Source of the DNA: Ruminococcus sp.
Lineage (GTDB): Bacteria > Bacillota > Clostridia > Oscillospirales > Ruminococcaceae
Assembly (NCBI GenBank): GCA_017475555.1
Contig: JAFVFL010000038.1
Coordinates: 1-35,508, forward strand
DNA length: 35,508 bases
Direction of reading: 5' to 3'
How positions within the stretch are numbered: the stretch's first letter is position 1; each line of letters starts with the position of its first letter. Below, in pieces: positions 6,415 through 14,784 of this stretch. Made by a program: the position numbers and the translations under genes. A model generated the notes under the pieces. It saw nothing but the letters and a program-made list of their open reading frames with translations, had not been told where the DNA came from and made no database searches.

Positions 6415-9400
6415 GTAGTAAGACCTCTTTTCTTTAGCTGTATCTCAATGCCCTGCTGCTTATCGACCTCATCAACAAGAATGTTTCTGACACCCTCCGC
6501 AACTACTTCCTCACCGACTACGAATTGAGCGTTGATAACAAGCTCCTGCGTGCTCTCTGATCCGCCTGTGCCGGACGAAGTATTGTTATAGGTATAGCTG
6601 TTGTTAACGATTGCAGATGCGGCTGTGGGCTGTGCAAACGAGCTGTTAATATTCGCACTCTGAGTATTCAGTGCCGAATATGCAGAGTCATCTATTGACA
6701 CCGATCTGGGTTTCGGAGTATCGTCGTCAAAGTCAATATCCGGCATATCAACATGAACAGTAAGTTCCGGCAGCTCCGGAACAGCCAGATCAAGCTCAGG
6801 AGTCTCAATTGTGGGAATTTTCAGAACAGGTGTCTCGACTTCTGGTATGTTGATTTCAGGTGCTCTGAGTGTGATTTCCGGGACTTCAAGCTCTGGTGCA
6901 GAAAGTTCAAGCTCAGGAAGCTCTATCTCAGGAGCAACAAGCTCAATCTGTTCAAATGCCTTTACTGCATCTCTGCCGACCTCAGGTATCTCCTCAGTGA
7001 AGCCCACACCGACACCCTCGGCGATATATCTGCCGACCTCATCACGCATAAGCTTTGAAGGAGAAGCGATACCAAAGGCTGACTTGAAGCCGTTTATTAT
7101 ACCCTGACCGAAGTCCGAAATCTTCTCTTTCAGCCAGTTCGCCGCTCCGGTGATTCCGTTCCAGAGTCCCTGAACCAGATTCTTTCCTGCATCTGCCATT
7201 TTTGAGGGCAGTGAGGTTATGCCGTTCACAACAGCGTTGACAAGGTCCTTAGCAGCGTTTTTTCCCTTGTCCCTCAGGCTCTTAGCCCAATCAACTACCT
7301 TGCTTATTGTCTTGTCGAGATAGTCCTTGACATTACCAGGAAGCTTTGTGAAGAAGCTCTTTATATTTTCAAGAAAGCGGCTTGCGGCATCTCTTGCCTT
7401 TTCGGGAGCTTCACTGCACCACTTCACGATATTGCCGAGAGCAGTACCCAGCATCTCACCGATTTTTCCGGGCAGTTCATCAAGGAACTCCATTACACCT
7501 GTGACGATATCGACAGCACCCTGTACTGCATCATCGAGCATAGTTTTCAGCCATTCTGCGATAGCAGAAATAGCATTGGATGTGGTTTCAGACCACCATT
7601 CAGAAACGCTGTTCCATAGCTCAGATAGACCATTTACAAGCTCTGCAATTACCTGTGGAATTGCTTTAACAATTTCGAGCAGAAGCGTAAGTGAAGCTTC
7701 TGCAAGCTGAGGAGCAGCAGATACCAGAGTAGTAATTACAGCGGATATTATCGTAGGAAGCTGATCCAGCAGAGCTTCCAGGACAATAGGCAGAGCGTCT
7801 ACAAGCGAAGAAAACAGCTCGATAGCAGCCTCGATTAACTTCGGAGCGTTGGACAGCAATGCTTCTGCAATACCCGTTATTATCTCTGGAAGTGCTTCTG
7901 CAATTGAGTCGATAATTATCGGTAGTGCTTCAACTATTGCATCAATTACTGTTGGCAGTGCTTCTGTAATTGCCGCTGCAATCTGTGGAAATAGCTTCCA
8001 TATCGTATCAAGAATTTTAGGCAGTTCTTTCGCAAGTGCTGATATGATCTTAGGAAGAGCATCGACTATCCCCATAAACAGTTTTATAGCTGCGTCCATA
8101 AGTATAGGGATACTCTCAATCAAAAAATCAGCTAATTCCTCTAAAAGCTGTGCAGCTGTTTCGATAAGCAGCGGTATGTTATCAAGAACTGCGTCTGCTA
8201 ATGACTGAATTATTGTCAGTGCAGTGCTGAGAAGCTGCGGAAGACCATCGATAAGCGAATCAGCTATGAGCTTTATTGCATTCAGAGCGACAGTCACAAG
8301 CTCCGGAAGATTTTCCACAAGGGAATCTGCAAATGCTGTCAGTATATCCATACCCGCCTGAACAATGGCAGGCAGGTTCGTTGTCAATCCGTCTATCAGC
8401 TGAGTTATTCCCTCTGCGGCAGCATCAAACAGCTGGGGAGCAGCCTGTGCAAGCCCCTGAGCCAGAGTGCCGACAACTTCAAGTCCGGCACTGAGTACCT
8501 GCGGAATGACCTGCACAGCGGTGTCAACTATGATAACCATTATCTGTGAAGCCGCTTCGGAAATTGCTCCCATGTTGTCAATGATACCGCTGACGAACTC
8601 AGTAATTACCGAAGCTCCCATTTCAGCAATTGTGGGAATGTACTCCGAAATTTTAGTTACAGCCTGACCGAGAACGTCGCCGAATGCTTCTGCAAGTCCC
8701 TCAAAACCACCAGCCTTGAATGCTGCTGTAAGCTGTGAAACATAGTCACCGCCAAGCTGTGCAAGCTCTCTCAGCGGCTCGTTAAGGTCCTCATAGATAG
8801 CGATACCGAAAGCCTCTGCCTTTGACTGCAATGACTTGATATCTCCCTCAAGAGTATCGTTCATGGTATGAGCCATGTCAGCCATTGCTCCGTCACAGTC
8901 AGCCAGAGCAGCCGTCAAATCATCGAACTCCTGGCCGCAGCCTGCAAGAAGTCCCTGTGCGGCGGCAAGGTCTGTTTTATTGAATATGTCACTGAGAACG
9001 GCGGCTTTGTCGCCGTCGCTCATACCTGCAAGTGCTTTGTCCAAGTCTGCAAATGTCTCGTTCAGCGGACGCATATTTCCGTCAGCGTCCAGTGCTGAAA
9101 CACCGAGACTGTCAAGCGCCTTTTTCGCCGTGTCGGTCGGAGCGGACAGCGAAAGTATCATATTTCGCAGATGAGTACCACCCTCTGCACCTTTTATACC
9201 TCTGTTTGCGAGAACACCGAGAGCAGCGTTCAGCTCCTCAGTGCCTCCCGCAAGAGTCTGAGCTGTACCGCCTACAGTAAGGATAGCTTCACCGAGCTGT
9301 GAAACGCTTGTATTCGCCTTGCTTGCGGTCTTAGCCATTTCGTCGCCGAAACGAGTTAAATTATCGCTTGTCGCTTCGATACCGAGAGCAGCCATAGCGT

Positions 9401-9848
9401 CCGTTGCAAGGTCAGAGGCGTACGCAAGATCAAGTCCACCAGCCGCTGCAAGGTCCAGGACAGCAGGCAGAGCTTCGGCAGCTTTGACAGCGTCATAGCC
9501 TGCAAGTGCAAGGTAGTTCAGTGCGTCAGCCGCTTCCGAAGCTGAAAAAGTAGTTGATTCACCGGCGGCAGCGGCGGCTTCTTTCAGCAGGTCATAGCTG
9601 TTCACGCCGTCCTGTATGGTGTCTTTAGTAATGCCCATTGTGGCGATCACCTGAGCCATACTGCCTTCAAAGTCCTTACCCACACTGACAGCGTAGCCGC
9701 CGAGAGCAGATATACCGGCACCGGCAGCGGCAACAGCAGCACCTACGGCTGCCATACCTGTTTTGGCTATACTTCCGAGACTGTCAAGACCGAGCTTAAA
9801 GCCGGTTTTATCTATCGCCGTATCAAATTTCAGTGTACCATCGAACAC
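6411..9848 (-). CDS. Tail tape measure protein, TP901 family
   Basis: A 1145-residue protein that sets tail length and is threaded into the cell at DNA injection. The N-terminal 350 residues carry the TP901 core (DFEGSMAQVIATMGITKD, AAEALPAVLDLAAAGGLDLAYASD, TVGGTAQTLAGG, GGTHLRNMILSLSAPTDTAKKALDSLG). The middle is a long amphipathic helical region with 11-residue tandem repeats of the type EALPxIIDSIA near 7858-7972. Near the C-terminus (about 6740-6965) an unusual Pro-Glu segment repeats PELEL/APEIEL units. It starts at GTG 9848 behind GGAGGG and overlaps the distal tail gene by ATGA. No clear peptidase or transglycosylase domain is seen. Confidence 0.93.
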   Translation of the reverse strand: MFDGTLKFDTAIDKTGFKLGLDSLGSIAKTGMAAVGAAVAAAGAGISALGGYAVSVGKDFEGSMAQVIATMGITKDTIQDGVNSYDLLKEAAAAAGESTTFSASEAADALNYLALAGYDAVKAAEALPAVLDLAAAGGLDLAYASDLATDAMAALGIEATSDNLTRFGDEMAKTASKANTSVSQLGEAILTVGGTAQTLAGGTEELNAALGVLANRGIKGAEGGTHLRNMILSLSAPTDTAKKALDSLGVSALDADGNMRPLNETFADLDKALAGMSDGDKAAVLSDIFNKTDLAAAQGLLAGCGQEFDDLTAALADCDGAMADMAHTMNDTLEGDIKSLQSKAEAFGIAIYEDLNEPLRELAQLGGDYVSQLTAAFKAGGFEGLAEAFGDVLGQAVTKISEYIPTIAEMGASVITEFVSGIIDNMGAISEAASQIMVIIVDTAVQVIPQVLSAGLEVVGTLAQGLAQAAPQLFDAAAEGITQLIDGLTTNLPAIVQAGMDILTAFADSLVENLPELVTVALNAIKLIADSLIDGLPQLLSTALTIIQSLADAVLDNIPLLIETAAQLLEELADFLIESIPILMDAAIKLFMGIVDALPKIISALAKELPKILDTIWKLFPQIAAAITEALPTVIDAIVEALPIIIDSIAEALPEIITGIAEALLSNAPKLIEAAIELFSSLVDALPIVLEALLDQLPTIISAVITTLVSAAPQLAEASLTLLLEIVKAIPQVIAELVNGLSELWNSVSEWWSETTSNAISAIAEWLKTMLDDAVQGAVDIVTGVMEFLDELPGKIGEMLGTALGNIVKWCSEAPEKARDAASRFLENIKSFFTKLPGNVKDYLDKTISKVVDWAKSLRDKGKNAAKDLVNAVVNGITSLPSKMADAGKNLVQGLWNGITGAANWLKEKISDFGQGIINGFKSAFGIASPSKLMRDEVGRYIAEGVGVGFTEEIPEVGRDAVKAFEQIELVAPEIELPELELSAPELEVPEITLRAPEINIPEVETPVLKIPTIETPELDLAVPELPELTVHVDMPDIDFDDDTPKPRSVSIDDSAYSALNTQSANINSSFAQPTAASAIVNNSYTYNNTSSGTGGSESTQELVINAQFVVGEEVVAEGVRNILVDEVDKQQGIEIQLKKRGLTT

Positions 9849-9897
9849 GCACTATCCCTCCCATTATCGAAATAATTGGAATGTGCGGCTCATAGGC

Positions 9898-10071
9898 TCA
9901 ATGCACTTGTTTTCCGTTAGTTATCTTTATTTCAAACTCCCTTTTACAGCCCCGGGAGCACTTCATGAATACTCCGCTGCACTCTGCTGTATTGTCATAG
10001 AGTATCGTTTTTGCACCGCAGTGAGGACATTTTACCCAACGCCTTTCAAGAGGCGGTTTCTGTATTTTCAC
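9898..10071 (-). CDS. Small Com-like zinc-knuckle protein
   Basis: A 57-residue protein with a GTG start at 10071 overlapping the TAG of the upstream gene (TAGTG) and a GGAGG eight or nine bases before it. It has CPHC at residues 15-18, another Cys at 31, and CSRGC at 38-42, followed by EFEIKI. This spacing resembles the zinc ribbon of the Com/zinc-finger family seen next to tail or Mom genes in other phages. It lies in the short space between Gp15 and the tape measure protein. A role in translation or tail-assembly control is inference from the family. Confidence 0.65.
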   Translation of the reverse strand: MKIQKPPLERRWVKCPHCGAKTILYDNTAECSGVFMKCSRGCKREFEIKITNGKQVH

Positions 10072-10655
10072 TACATTGTACCTCCGAAAACAGCTCCGAT
10101 AGCTTCATCGTCCAGCTCAAACGGCAGGGCATAGAGCTGTTTCATCTTCATTATCCGCTTTCGTTCTGATTCATTCTGTATCTGTCCGAGATCAGCACCT
10201 CTGTACGCTATCCGCTTCATCATCTGCGAATCCTCCGGCAGTGCTGAAAATAGTATGCGGAATCTCCACCAGTGCATTTCAGCTGTCAGCAGGTCAATTC
10301 CGTAGTAATGCAGAAAGTCCCCGATAATAAAGGTCGCGTCTATCTTCCAGTTAAGCACCGGCGGAGCTGTGACAGAATCTTCCTGCGGCTCATCGTCATA
10401 ATACTCCGGCGGATCAGGCTCCAATGCCTTAGCCCTGTAGAAATCGCAGAGTGCAGTGACAAGCTCATTAGTTATCCTGTCAGGCTCATCAAGCAGCCAC
10501 CCGGTCATAAGCACCAGCTTCTCTCTGTCGGACAGCTCCTTATCCGCTGTCATATCCGCAAACTTAAACCATTCCCGGAAATCAGTAATTATCGGATATT
10601 CTTTGCCGTCAGCAAATACCGACTCCGGGAACGGCTCATAAAGTGCGTTTATCAT
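10071..10655 (-). CDS. Bacteriophage Gp15 family tail assembly protein
   Basis: A 194-residue protein with the Gp15 pattern: LYEPFPESVFADGKEYPIITDFREWFKFADM at the start, a central acidic stretch (EPDPPEYYDDEPQED), then FIIGDFLHYYGIDLLTAEMHWWRFRILFSALPEDSQMMKRIAYRGADL near the end. In siphophages this gene lies just upstream of the tape measure gene and acts as a tail assembly chaperone, here following the smaller gene at 10652. The two overlap by four bases (ATGA). I see no canonical slippery heptamer at the junction, so a G/GT-type frameshift product is not evident. Confidence 0.85.
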   Translation of the reverse strand: MINALYEPFPESVFADGKEYPIITDFREWFKFADMTADKELSDREKLVLMTGWLLDEPDRITNELVTALCDFYRAKALEPDPPEYYDDEPQEDSVTAPPVLNWKIDATFIIGDFLHYYGIDLLTAEMHWWRFRILFSALPEDSQMMKRIAYRGADLGQIQNESERKRIMKMKQLYALPFELDDEAIGAVFGGTM

Positions 10656-11047
10656 TTCTCAGACTTCCTGACAGTCTTTGAAGCTGCACGCCGCTGCTTG
10701 CGGTTTGGAGCGTACTTTGACAACCATTCAGCTCTTGCCTGTGCGTTAGCTATCATCTGACCTCTGGCAAATTCCAGAAAGCTGATGTATACCTCGTCAT
10801 AGGCTGTAGTGCTTGTGGGGACTTTGCTGAATATCTTTTCAGCAGTTCCTTCACCGAAAATGCGGTCGAACAGATTACGGAACAGCTTGCAGTAGGCTCT
10901 TATCCGCTCAGACTGCTTTCCGTCCTTGGGTATCTGCTTTTCTTCTGCTGCCATAATATCAAACGCTTTTTCATAACGCTCCATATTATCGGCATCGTCA
11001 AGGTCAAGCTCAAGACTCAGACCATTGATCTCCCATTTGTGGCTCAT
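10652..11047 (-). CDS. Probable tail assembly chaperone (partner of Gp15)
   Basis: A 131-residue, mostly helical charged protein (WEINGLSLELDLDDADNMERYEKAFDIMAAEE, then RAYCKLFRNLFDRIFGEGTAEKIF) ending in a basic tail (RKQRRAASKTVRKSEK). Its place directly after the major tail protein and before Gp15 is that of the first tail assembly chaperone in this type of phage. The ribosome-binding site AAGGAG lies ten bases before the ATG and is embedded in the end of the open extension downstream of the major tail protein. The family name is not certain to me. Confidence 0.7.
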   Translation of the reverse strand: MSHKWEINGLSLELDLDDADNMERYEKAFDIMAAEEKQIPKDGKQSERIRAYCKLFRNLFDRIFGEGTAEKIFSKVPTSTTAYDEVYISFLEFARGQMIANAQARAEWLSKYAPNRKQRRAASKTVRKSEK

Positions 11048-11051
11048 AGGC

Positions 11052-11210
11052 TCAATTCTCCTTTATATCAGGGATTTCATCAGTATCAGGTATATCTGCC
11101 GTTTCATCGGCAGACTCTGAAGCATCGTTAATTACTGTTTTCTTTGACTTAGCTTTGGAGCTAACGGCAGCGGGAACGTCTGTAGTGTCAGCTGTCTCAG
11201 CTCCGGCATT
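11052..11210 (-). other. In-frame open extension after the amber stop of the major tail protein gene
   Basis: After the TAG at 11211-11213 the same frame stays open for 52 codons to a TGA at 11052-11054. It encodes a hydrophilic Ala/Asp/Glu/Thr/Lys-rich tail, beginning NAGAETADTTDVPAAVSS and ending DIPDTDEIPDIKEN. No ATG, GTG or TTG occurs in this frame, so it cannot be translated independently. It ends two bases before the ATG region of the next gene, whose ribosome-binding site it contains. It could be an amber-readthrough extension of the tail tube subunit or the remains of a longer gene cut by a point mutation. Confidence 0.65.
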
Positions 11211-11717
11211 CTAATCACTTGTACCGCTGACTGTACCAACAGTTATTGTCTGCCAGTTATCGATACTCATAGCCGTGACCCTTGTCTTTTCACCCCTTGC
11301 CTTCAAGTTGCCGGAGTAGGTGTAGATGTTGATGTTATCTCCCTCTGTGTTGGGGATAACTGAGTAGTCACGCATGTACGCATCGCTTGTATTCGATGTG
11401 TCCACCAGCACGATAGAGCGGACTGCATCATCTCCGAGAAGCTCCCCGTCGGTTATATCGATAATGTCCTTCTGGACGGGGAGATTCGTGTGCTTGTCAA
11501 ATGCGTAAGCATAGGACGGAGCGAAGCCCACAACATCGGTCTGCTGGAACGGCTCATCAACATACTGACGGCTGTACTCGATAGGATTCTTGCTGTGGGA
11601 AAACTGTGTGAACTTGCTCATTCTGTAGTATTTTACTCCGTCATCGGTGGGAACACCATAGAACGCAAGTACCTTGTGTCTCTCGACTATCTTAGGCGTA
11701 GCTGTTGTATCTGCCAT
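11211..11717 (-). CDS. Major tail (tube) protein
   Basis: A 168-residue protein in the classic position between the head-tail completion genes and the tail chaperones. Typical features are the start MADTTATPKIVERHKVLAFYGVP, KFTQFSHSKNPIEYSRQYVDEP in the first half, FDKHTNLPVQKDIIDI, and a beta-rich C-terminal part (NINIYTYSGNLKARGEKTRVTAMSIDNWQTITVGTVSGTSD). It would polymerise into the tail tube. The stop is TAG and is followed by a 52-codon in-frame extension (separate entry). Many siphophages add a C-terminal domain to part of their tube subunits by frameshift; here an amber codon occupies the corresponding place. Confidence 0.85.
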   Translation of the reverse strand: MADTTATPKIVERHKVLAFYGVPTDDGVKYYRMSKFTQFSHSKNPIEYSRQYVDEPFQQTDVVGFAPSYAYAFDKHTNLPVQKDIIDITDGELLGDDAVRSIVLVDTSNTSDAYMRDYSVIPNTEGDNINIYTYSGNLKARGEKTRVTAMSIDNWQTITVGTVSGTSD

Positions 11718-11720
11718 AGG

Positions 11721-12143
11721 TTAATCCTCCTCATAAAGTAATCGTAATTGTATCTGATACCTTGCGGTATTCGTATCGGCTGCAAAGGCATATCCCCGTG
11801 TCATGACCTCTATGCTGACAGGCTCTCTGCCGTTTCCGAGATCGGGGAGTATGCCCTCATCGTTCTGACTGTCTATCCAGTCCTCGAACTGTTCATAGAA
11901 GCTGAGGTTGCTGAGATTTACGGCAATTTCCTCGCTGAAAAACTCCCGGCTTGCGAATAAAAAAAGGAACTGCTTTACACAGCTCCCGTCAGTATATTTT
12001 TTAATGACCGGGTCGCAGGGGACAGGCTCGATAGTGTATTCTATAGGTTCATTGCCTAAGAAGTCCACGAGCAGGCAGCCGTCTTTAAGCTCCGGGAAAC
12101 GCATGATATAGTCCCGGAGACTTTCGATTATCGTTTTTATCAT
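11721..12143 (-). CDS. Minor capsid protein / tail terminator-like head-tail completion protein
   Basis: A 140-residue acidic protein (IIESLRDYIMRFPELKDGCLLVDFLG, then a polar middle, then ISIEV/VSIEVMTRGYAFAADTNTARYQIQLRLLYEED). The order and ending resemble the third of the minor capsid proteins (PF12691 type) that precede the major tail protein in gp6/gp10-type Firmicute phages; these act as tail terminator or completion proteins. It overlaps the upstream gene by ATGA and is followed after four bases by the tail protein gene's ribosome-binding region. Confidence 0.7.
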   Translation of the reverse strand: MIKTIIESLRDYIMRFPELKDGCLLVDFLGNEPIEYTIEPVPCDPVIKKYTDGSCVKQFLFLFASREFFSEEIAVNLSNLSFYEQFEDWIDSQNDEGILPDLGNGREPVSIEVMTRGYAFAADTNTARYQIQLRLLYEED

Positions 12144-12499
12144 GTAAAGTTATCCTTTGCTTTTTTCTCGATCTCTCCCTTGTGGTCTGCTTTCATTCTC
12201 TCGAACCAGAACGGACCTCTCAGGCCCTTTGTACCGATAGTTCTGTTCAAGCCCTCTTTGCCCCGCCCTGCGTTAGTGTAATACTGCTGCTTTGCGTATG
12301 GTGCTATGTATTCTACAACGCCTGAACCGATAACAGTACCCAAAATACCGGATTTTCTCATAGTATGGCTGGCAACCGGTACATAGGGATTACTAAGTCG
12401 GAGCACCTCACTGTCAATGAACTTCTGTGCCTTAGTGAAATTCTTTTCAGTATTCTGCTTGAAATTCGGGTCAAAGGTGATACCGGTGAATCTCATCAT
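12140..12499 (-). CDS. Minor capsid protein (head-tail joining, Minor_capsid_2 type)
   Basis: A 119-residue protein with the expected pattern of this completion family: an N-terminal helix NFTKAQKFIDSEVLRLSNPYVP, then PVASHTMRKSGILGTVIGSGVVEYIAPYAKQQYYTNAGRGKEGLNR and the aromatic-rich GPFWFERMKADHKGEIEKKAKD. Members help close the portal vertex or connect head and tail. It overlaps both neighbours by four bases in a tight translation-coupled series. Confidence 0.78.
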   Translation of the reverse strand: MMRFTGITFDPNFKQNTEKNFTKAQKFIDSEVLRLSNPYVPVASHTMRKSGILGTVIGSGVVEYIAPYAKQQYYTNAGRGKEGLNRTIGTKGLRGPFWFERMKADHKGEIEKKAKDNFT

Positions 12500-12819
12500 T
12501 TTGCTGTCACCTCCCAGTGTCGGACGGCTGGAGAGCCGAAGCGGAAGTCCTCTGCACTCATAATTGTCAGAGCTGTCGGCGGCGGAGCTTCATCAGGGAT
12601 AACACTGCCGACTATCTTATCTCCCGACTTTGGCTCATAGCTTATCGAGGTTACAGGTATCGACACAAAAGCACTGTTTTGCGGAGTGCGGTCAGAGCCG
12701 TTTTCCTGTGCTTTTGTGTCCTCCCAGTATACCGCCCCGACTTCATGCCTTATGAATATAGGGGCACGATTCTGCACTGTCTTTTCATAGATAGTGCAGC
12801 CCGGTCTGTTTGTGAACAT
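12496..12819 (-). CDS. Head closure protein (Minor_capsid_1 type)
   Basis: A 107-residue beta-rich protein: YEKTVQNRAPIFIRHEVGAVYWEDTKAQENGSDRTP, then SAFVSIPVTSISYEPKSGDKIV, then an ending that contains SAEDFRFGSPAVRHWEV. This order and pattern (small barrel with a fixed VRHWEVTAK-type ending) match the stopper/head-closure gene in phages with this head module. It follows the connector gene with a one-base overlap and overlaps the next gene by ATGA. Confidence 0.75.
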   Translation of the reverse strand: MFTNRPGCTIYEKTVQNRAPIFIRHEVGAVYWEDTKAQENGSDRTPQNSAFVSIPVTSISYEPKSGDKIVGSVIPDEAPPPTALTIMSAEDFRFGSPAVRHWEVTAK

Positions 12820-13232
12820 CAGTCATCAGCTCCTCTGTAAAGCAGATCTGTCCGCCCTAAATGCAGGCGGATAATGCTGTAGTAAACATCTTCAAGCCCG
12901 GCAGAGCTGCCGTGAAGCTGTGCAGAAGCAATGTCAGCAGGTGAGCGGTACGAAATGCTGTATTTGCTGTTGCTCTCGGAAGCTATCATACCATTTCCGC
13001 CGTTATCGCTGCTGTCAGCAGAAGAAGAATTGCCGTAGATACTCTCTGCAAGCTCACAGCAGCAGCGTTGCACTTTATCGGCGTACTCATCGGGAATACC
13101 GCTTTCAAGTCTGCCGAATGTCACAGCGTCGATACGCTCCGAGGCTTTACCGGCATAGACCGGGAACTCCGCCTCGGATAGCTTTGTACCGCCGTAGGTG
13201 TCAGTGTAATAGCCGTAGTCAGCGTAGCTCAC
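12819..13232 (-). CDS. Head-tail connector (adaptor) protein
   Basis: A 137-residue protein starting at GTG 13232, overlapping the previous stop (GTGA). It begins SYADYGYYTDTYGGTKLSEAEFPVYAGKASERIDAVTFGRL and continues with helices (YADKVQRCCCELAESIY), as in gp6-type adaptors that sit under the portal. The last part, VYYSIIRLHLGRTDLLYRG, is typical of the family ending. The gene order capsid, connector, closure, completion, tail supports the call. Confidence 0.8.
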   Translation of the reverse strand: MSYADYGYYTDTYGGTKLSEAEFPVYAGKASERIDAVTFGRLESGIPDEYADKVQRCCCELAESIYGNSSSADSSDNGGNGMIASESNSKYSISYRSPADIASAQLHGSSAGLEDVYYSIIRLHLGRTDLLYRGADD

Positions 13233-13336
13233 TTCTTATCATCTGCCTTTTTATCATTGCCCTTTTCTGACCCCTTTTCAGGTGCAGGCTTCTCAGGCTC
13301 TGACTTTTCGGGGAAAACAAGTCCTATCGTTCTCAT
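13229..13336 (-). CDS. Small lysine/glutamate-rich head-module protein
   Basis: A 35-residue protein, MRTIGLVFPEKSEPEKP and a charged tail rich in Lys, Glu and Asp (GSEKGNDKKADDKK). It lies between the major capsid and connector genes, with a GGTG-type ribosome-binding site before the ATG and a GTGA overlap with the connector start. Short proteins with an M-x-TIGL-x-F start and charged tail recur at this position in related phages. Its role is unknown. Confidence 0.65.
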   Translation of the reverse strand: MRTIGLVFPEKSEPEKPAPEKGSEKGNDKKADDKK

Positions 13337-13347
13337 ACCACACCGCC

Positions 13348-14229
13348 TTATGAAGTGCCGACAGAGGCATAGATTCCCATTTTCTTGTTGTCGTAAACAT
13401 CGGTGATTCCGTATGCACGATAGAAGAACAGCCAGCCGTCGGAGGTCTGGTTTGCCTCGGGAGTGATTATCTTATTTACAGCGTGCTTTGTGTACTGGAG
13501 AGGGCTGCGGCTCTGGACTATCATGAAGTTCAGATTTTTACCGCCCGAAGCCTTCTTGAATCCGCCGATAGTTTCATCATCGGTATCACTCGTTTTCTTA
13601 CCGGAGAGCAGTGAAACTGCACTGTAGAAGCGGCTCTTAGGCACCTTGACTATCTTTGAGAAGCTTTCCAGCATTGCCTTGCTCTTGTAGGTATCGAGTG
13701 CGATAATGGCATTGTGGAGCGTAGGAGTGATATAGAGTATTCTGCCCTCCTCGTTTACCTCTGCCTCGTCAAGAGCGTTGTTTGCTGCCGTGATCGCAGA
13801 GCATACGCCCTCGCCGTCAGTGAGAGCCTCGGACTTCGTTGTGCCTGCCTTGCCTGCATAAGTGGCAAAACGCCAGGCATCAAGCTCCGGAACTACCTTA
13901 GTGCGTATGAACTCGGAGGACAGCTTGCCGAATGCAAGACCTGCCGTCTCCTCATCGTCCATAGCGTCCACAGTGAAGCGTCTGCCTCTGTCGTAGTTGA
14001 ACTCCTTTGTCTGCCATTCAAGGCTTGTGCTTCCGTCAGCGTAGCCGGTCTTGCGGTCGTAGTCAGCCAGCCCGTCCATATCCATCTTTGGAATGAGTAT
14101 CTCGTGAGTGTTGTTCCCCTGACGGATAGTTGAAGCATCTGCTTCGAGATCGCCTGTGAGAGTGTACTTCTTGTATACCTCATCTAGCAGGGCGATATAC
14201 TTGCTTATGAGTGTGAAATTATTAGGCAT
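13348..14229 (-). CDS. Major capsid protein
   Basis: A 293-residue protein immediately after the scaffold gene, as usual for the shell protein. Typical features are the N-terminal arm LISKYIALLDEVYKKYTLTGDLEAD, SLEWQTKEFNYDRGRRFTVDAMDDEETAG (E-loop-like), FIRTKVVPELDAWRFATYAG, LYITPTLHNAII and a C-terminal beta section with VNKIITPEANQTSDGWLFFYRAYGITDVYDNKKMGIYASV. The length is normal for this HK97-fold family. Spacing to the scaffold gene is 15 bases, with a strong AGGAGG before the ATG. Confidence 0.9.
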   Translation of the reverse strand: MPNNFTLISKYIALLDEVYKKYTLTGDLEADASTIRQGNNTHEILIPKMDMDGLADYDRKTGYADGSTSLEWQTKEFNYDRGRRFTVDAMDDEETAGLAFGKLSSEFIRTKVVPELDAWRFATYAGKAGTTKSEALTDGEGVCSAITAANNALDEAEVNEEGRILYITPTLHNAIIALDTYKSKAMLESFSKIVKVPKSRFYSAVSLLSGKKTSDTDDETIGGFKKASGGKNLNFMIVQSRSPLQYTKHAVNKIITPEANQTSDGWLFFYRAYGITDVYDNKKMGIYASVGTS

Positions 14230-14244
14230 AGTACGTTCCTCCTT

Positions 14245-14781
14245 TTATTTAAGTCCCATGACCTTCCTGATGTAGTCATCATCAGGAGATGTTTTTGTGC
14301 TGCCGGGAGTGCTGTCAACGAATTCCGGTTTAGGCTTGGTATCGGCGAAAGCGTCAGGGCAGCTCTCCTTCAGCTTCTTGACAATATCCTCACCGCCTAT
14401 GAGCGTGCCGTCCTTGTCGAACTTCAGCTCTGCCGCCTGAAGCTGTGATTTCAGGTGTGCAGCGTAGATATCGTTTCGCATACCCTGAGCCTGAACGAAC
14501 TTATCCAGCTTGTCGCTGTAGTCCTTAGCCTTCTGCTCTGCCTCCAGCTTCTCAGCCTTAGCCTGCCAGTCCTCAGCCGACTTCTTGATACCCTCTATGT
14601 CCATATCAGTGTAGGACTTAATTGTGGTGTTGGCTGTGTCGAGCTGCTTCTGAACGCCGTCCAGACGGCTCTGTAAGGCGTTGTATTCCTCAGCGGTATA
14701 AGTTTTCATTTCTGCCGCATTACCGCCGTCAGAGGGAGTGCCAGCCCCCTCAGCAGGTGTTGTGTTCTGTTCGTCTGCCAT
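14245..14781 (-). CDS. Capsid scaffolding protein
   Basis: A 178-residue acidic, helical protein with a low-complexity N-terminus (NTTPAEGAGTPSDGGNAAEMK), a long coiled-coil stretch (YNALQSRLDGVQKQLDTANTTIKSY, then DWQAKAEKLEAEQKAKDYSDKLDKFV), the typical block GMRNDIYAAHLKSQLQAAELKFDKDGTLIGGEDIVKKLK, and a C-terminal EFVDSTPGSTKTSPDDDYIRKVMGLK thought to bind the coat protein. Its position just before the capsid gene and its length fit phage scaffold proteins. Confidence 0.9.
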   Translation of the reverse strand: MADEQNTTPAEGAGTPSDGGNAAEMKTYTAEEYNALQSRLDGVQKQLDTANTTIKSYTDMDIEGIKKSAEDWQAKAEKLEAEQKAKDYSDKLDKFVQAQGMRNDIYAAHLKSQLQAAELKFDKDGTLIGGEDIVKKLKESCPDAFADTKPKPEFVDSTPGSTKTSPDDDYIRKVMGLK

Positions 14782-14784
14782 TGG

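Noticed and set aside
10640..10670. Programmed frameshift between the two tail chaperone genes (G/GT type)
   Set aside because: No slippery heptamer is visible at the ATGA overlap, and both genes have normal starts.
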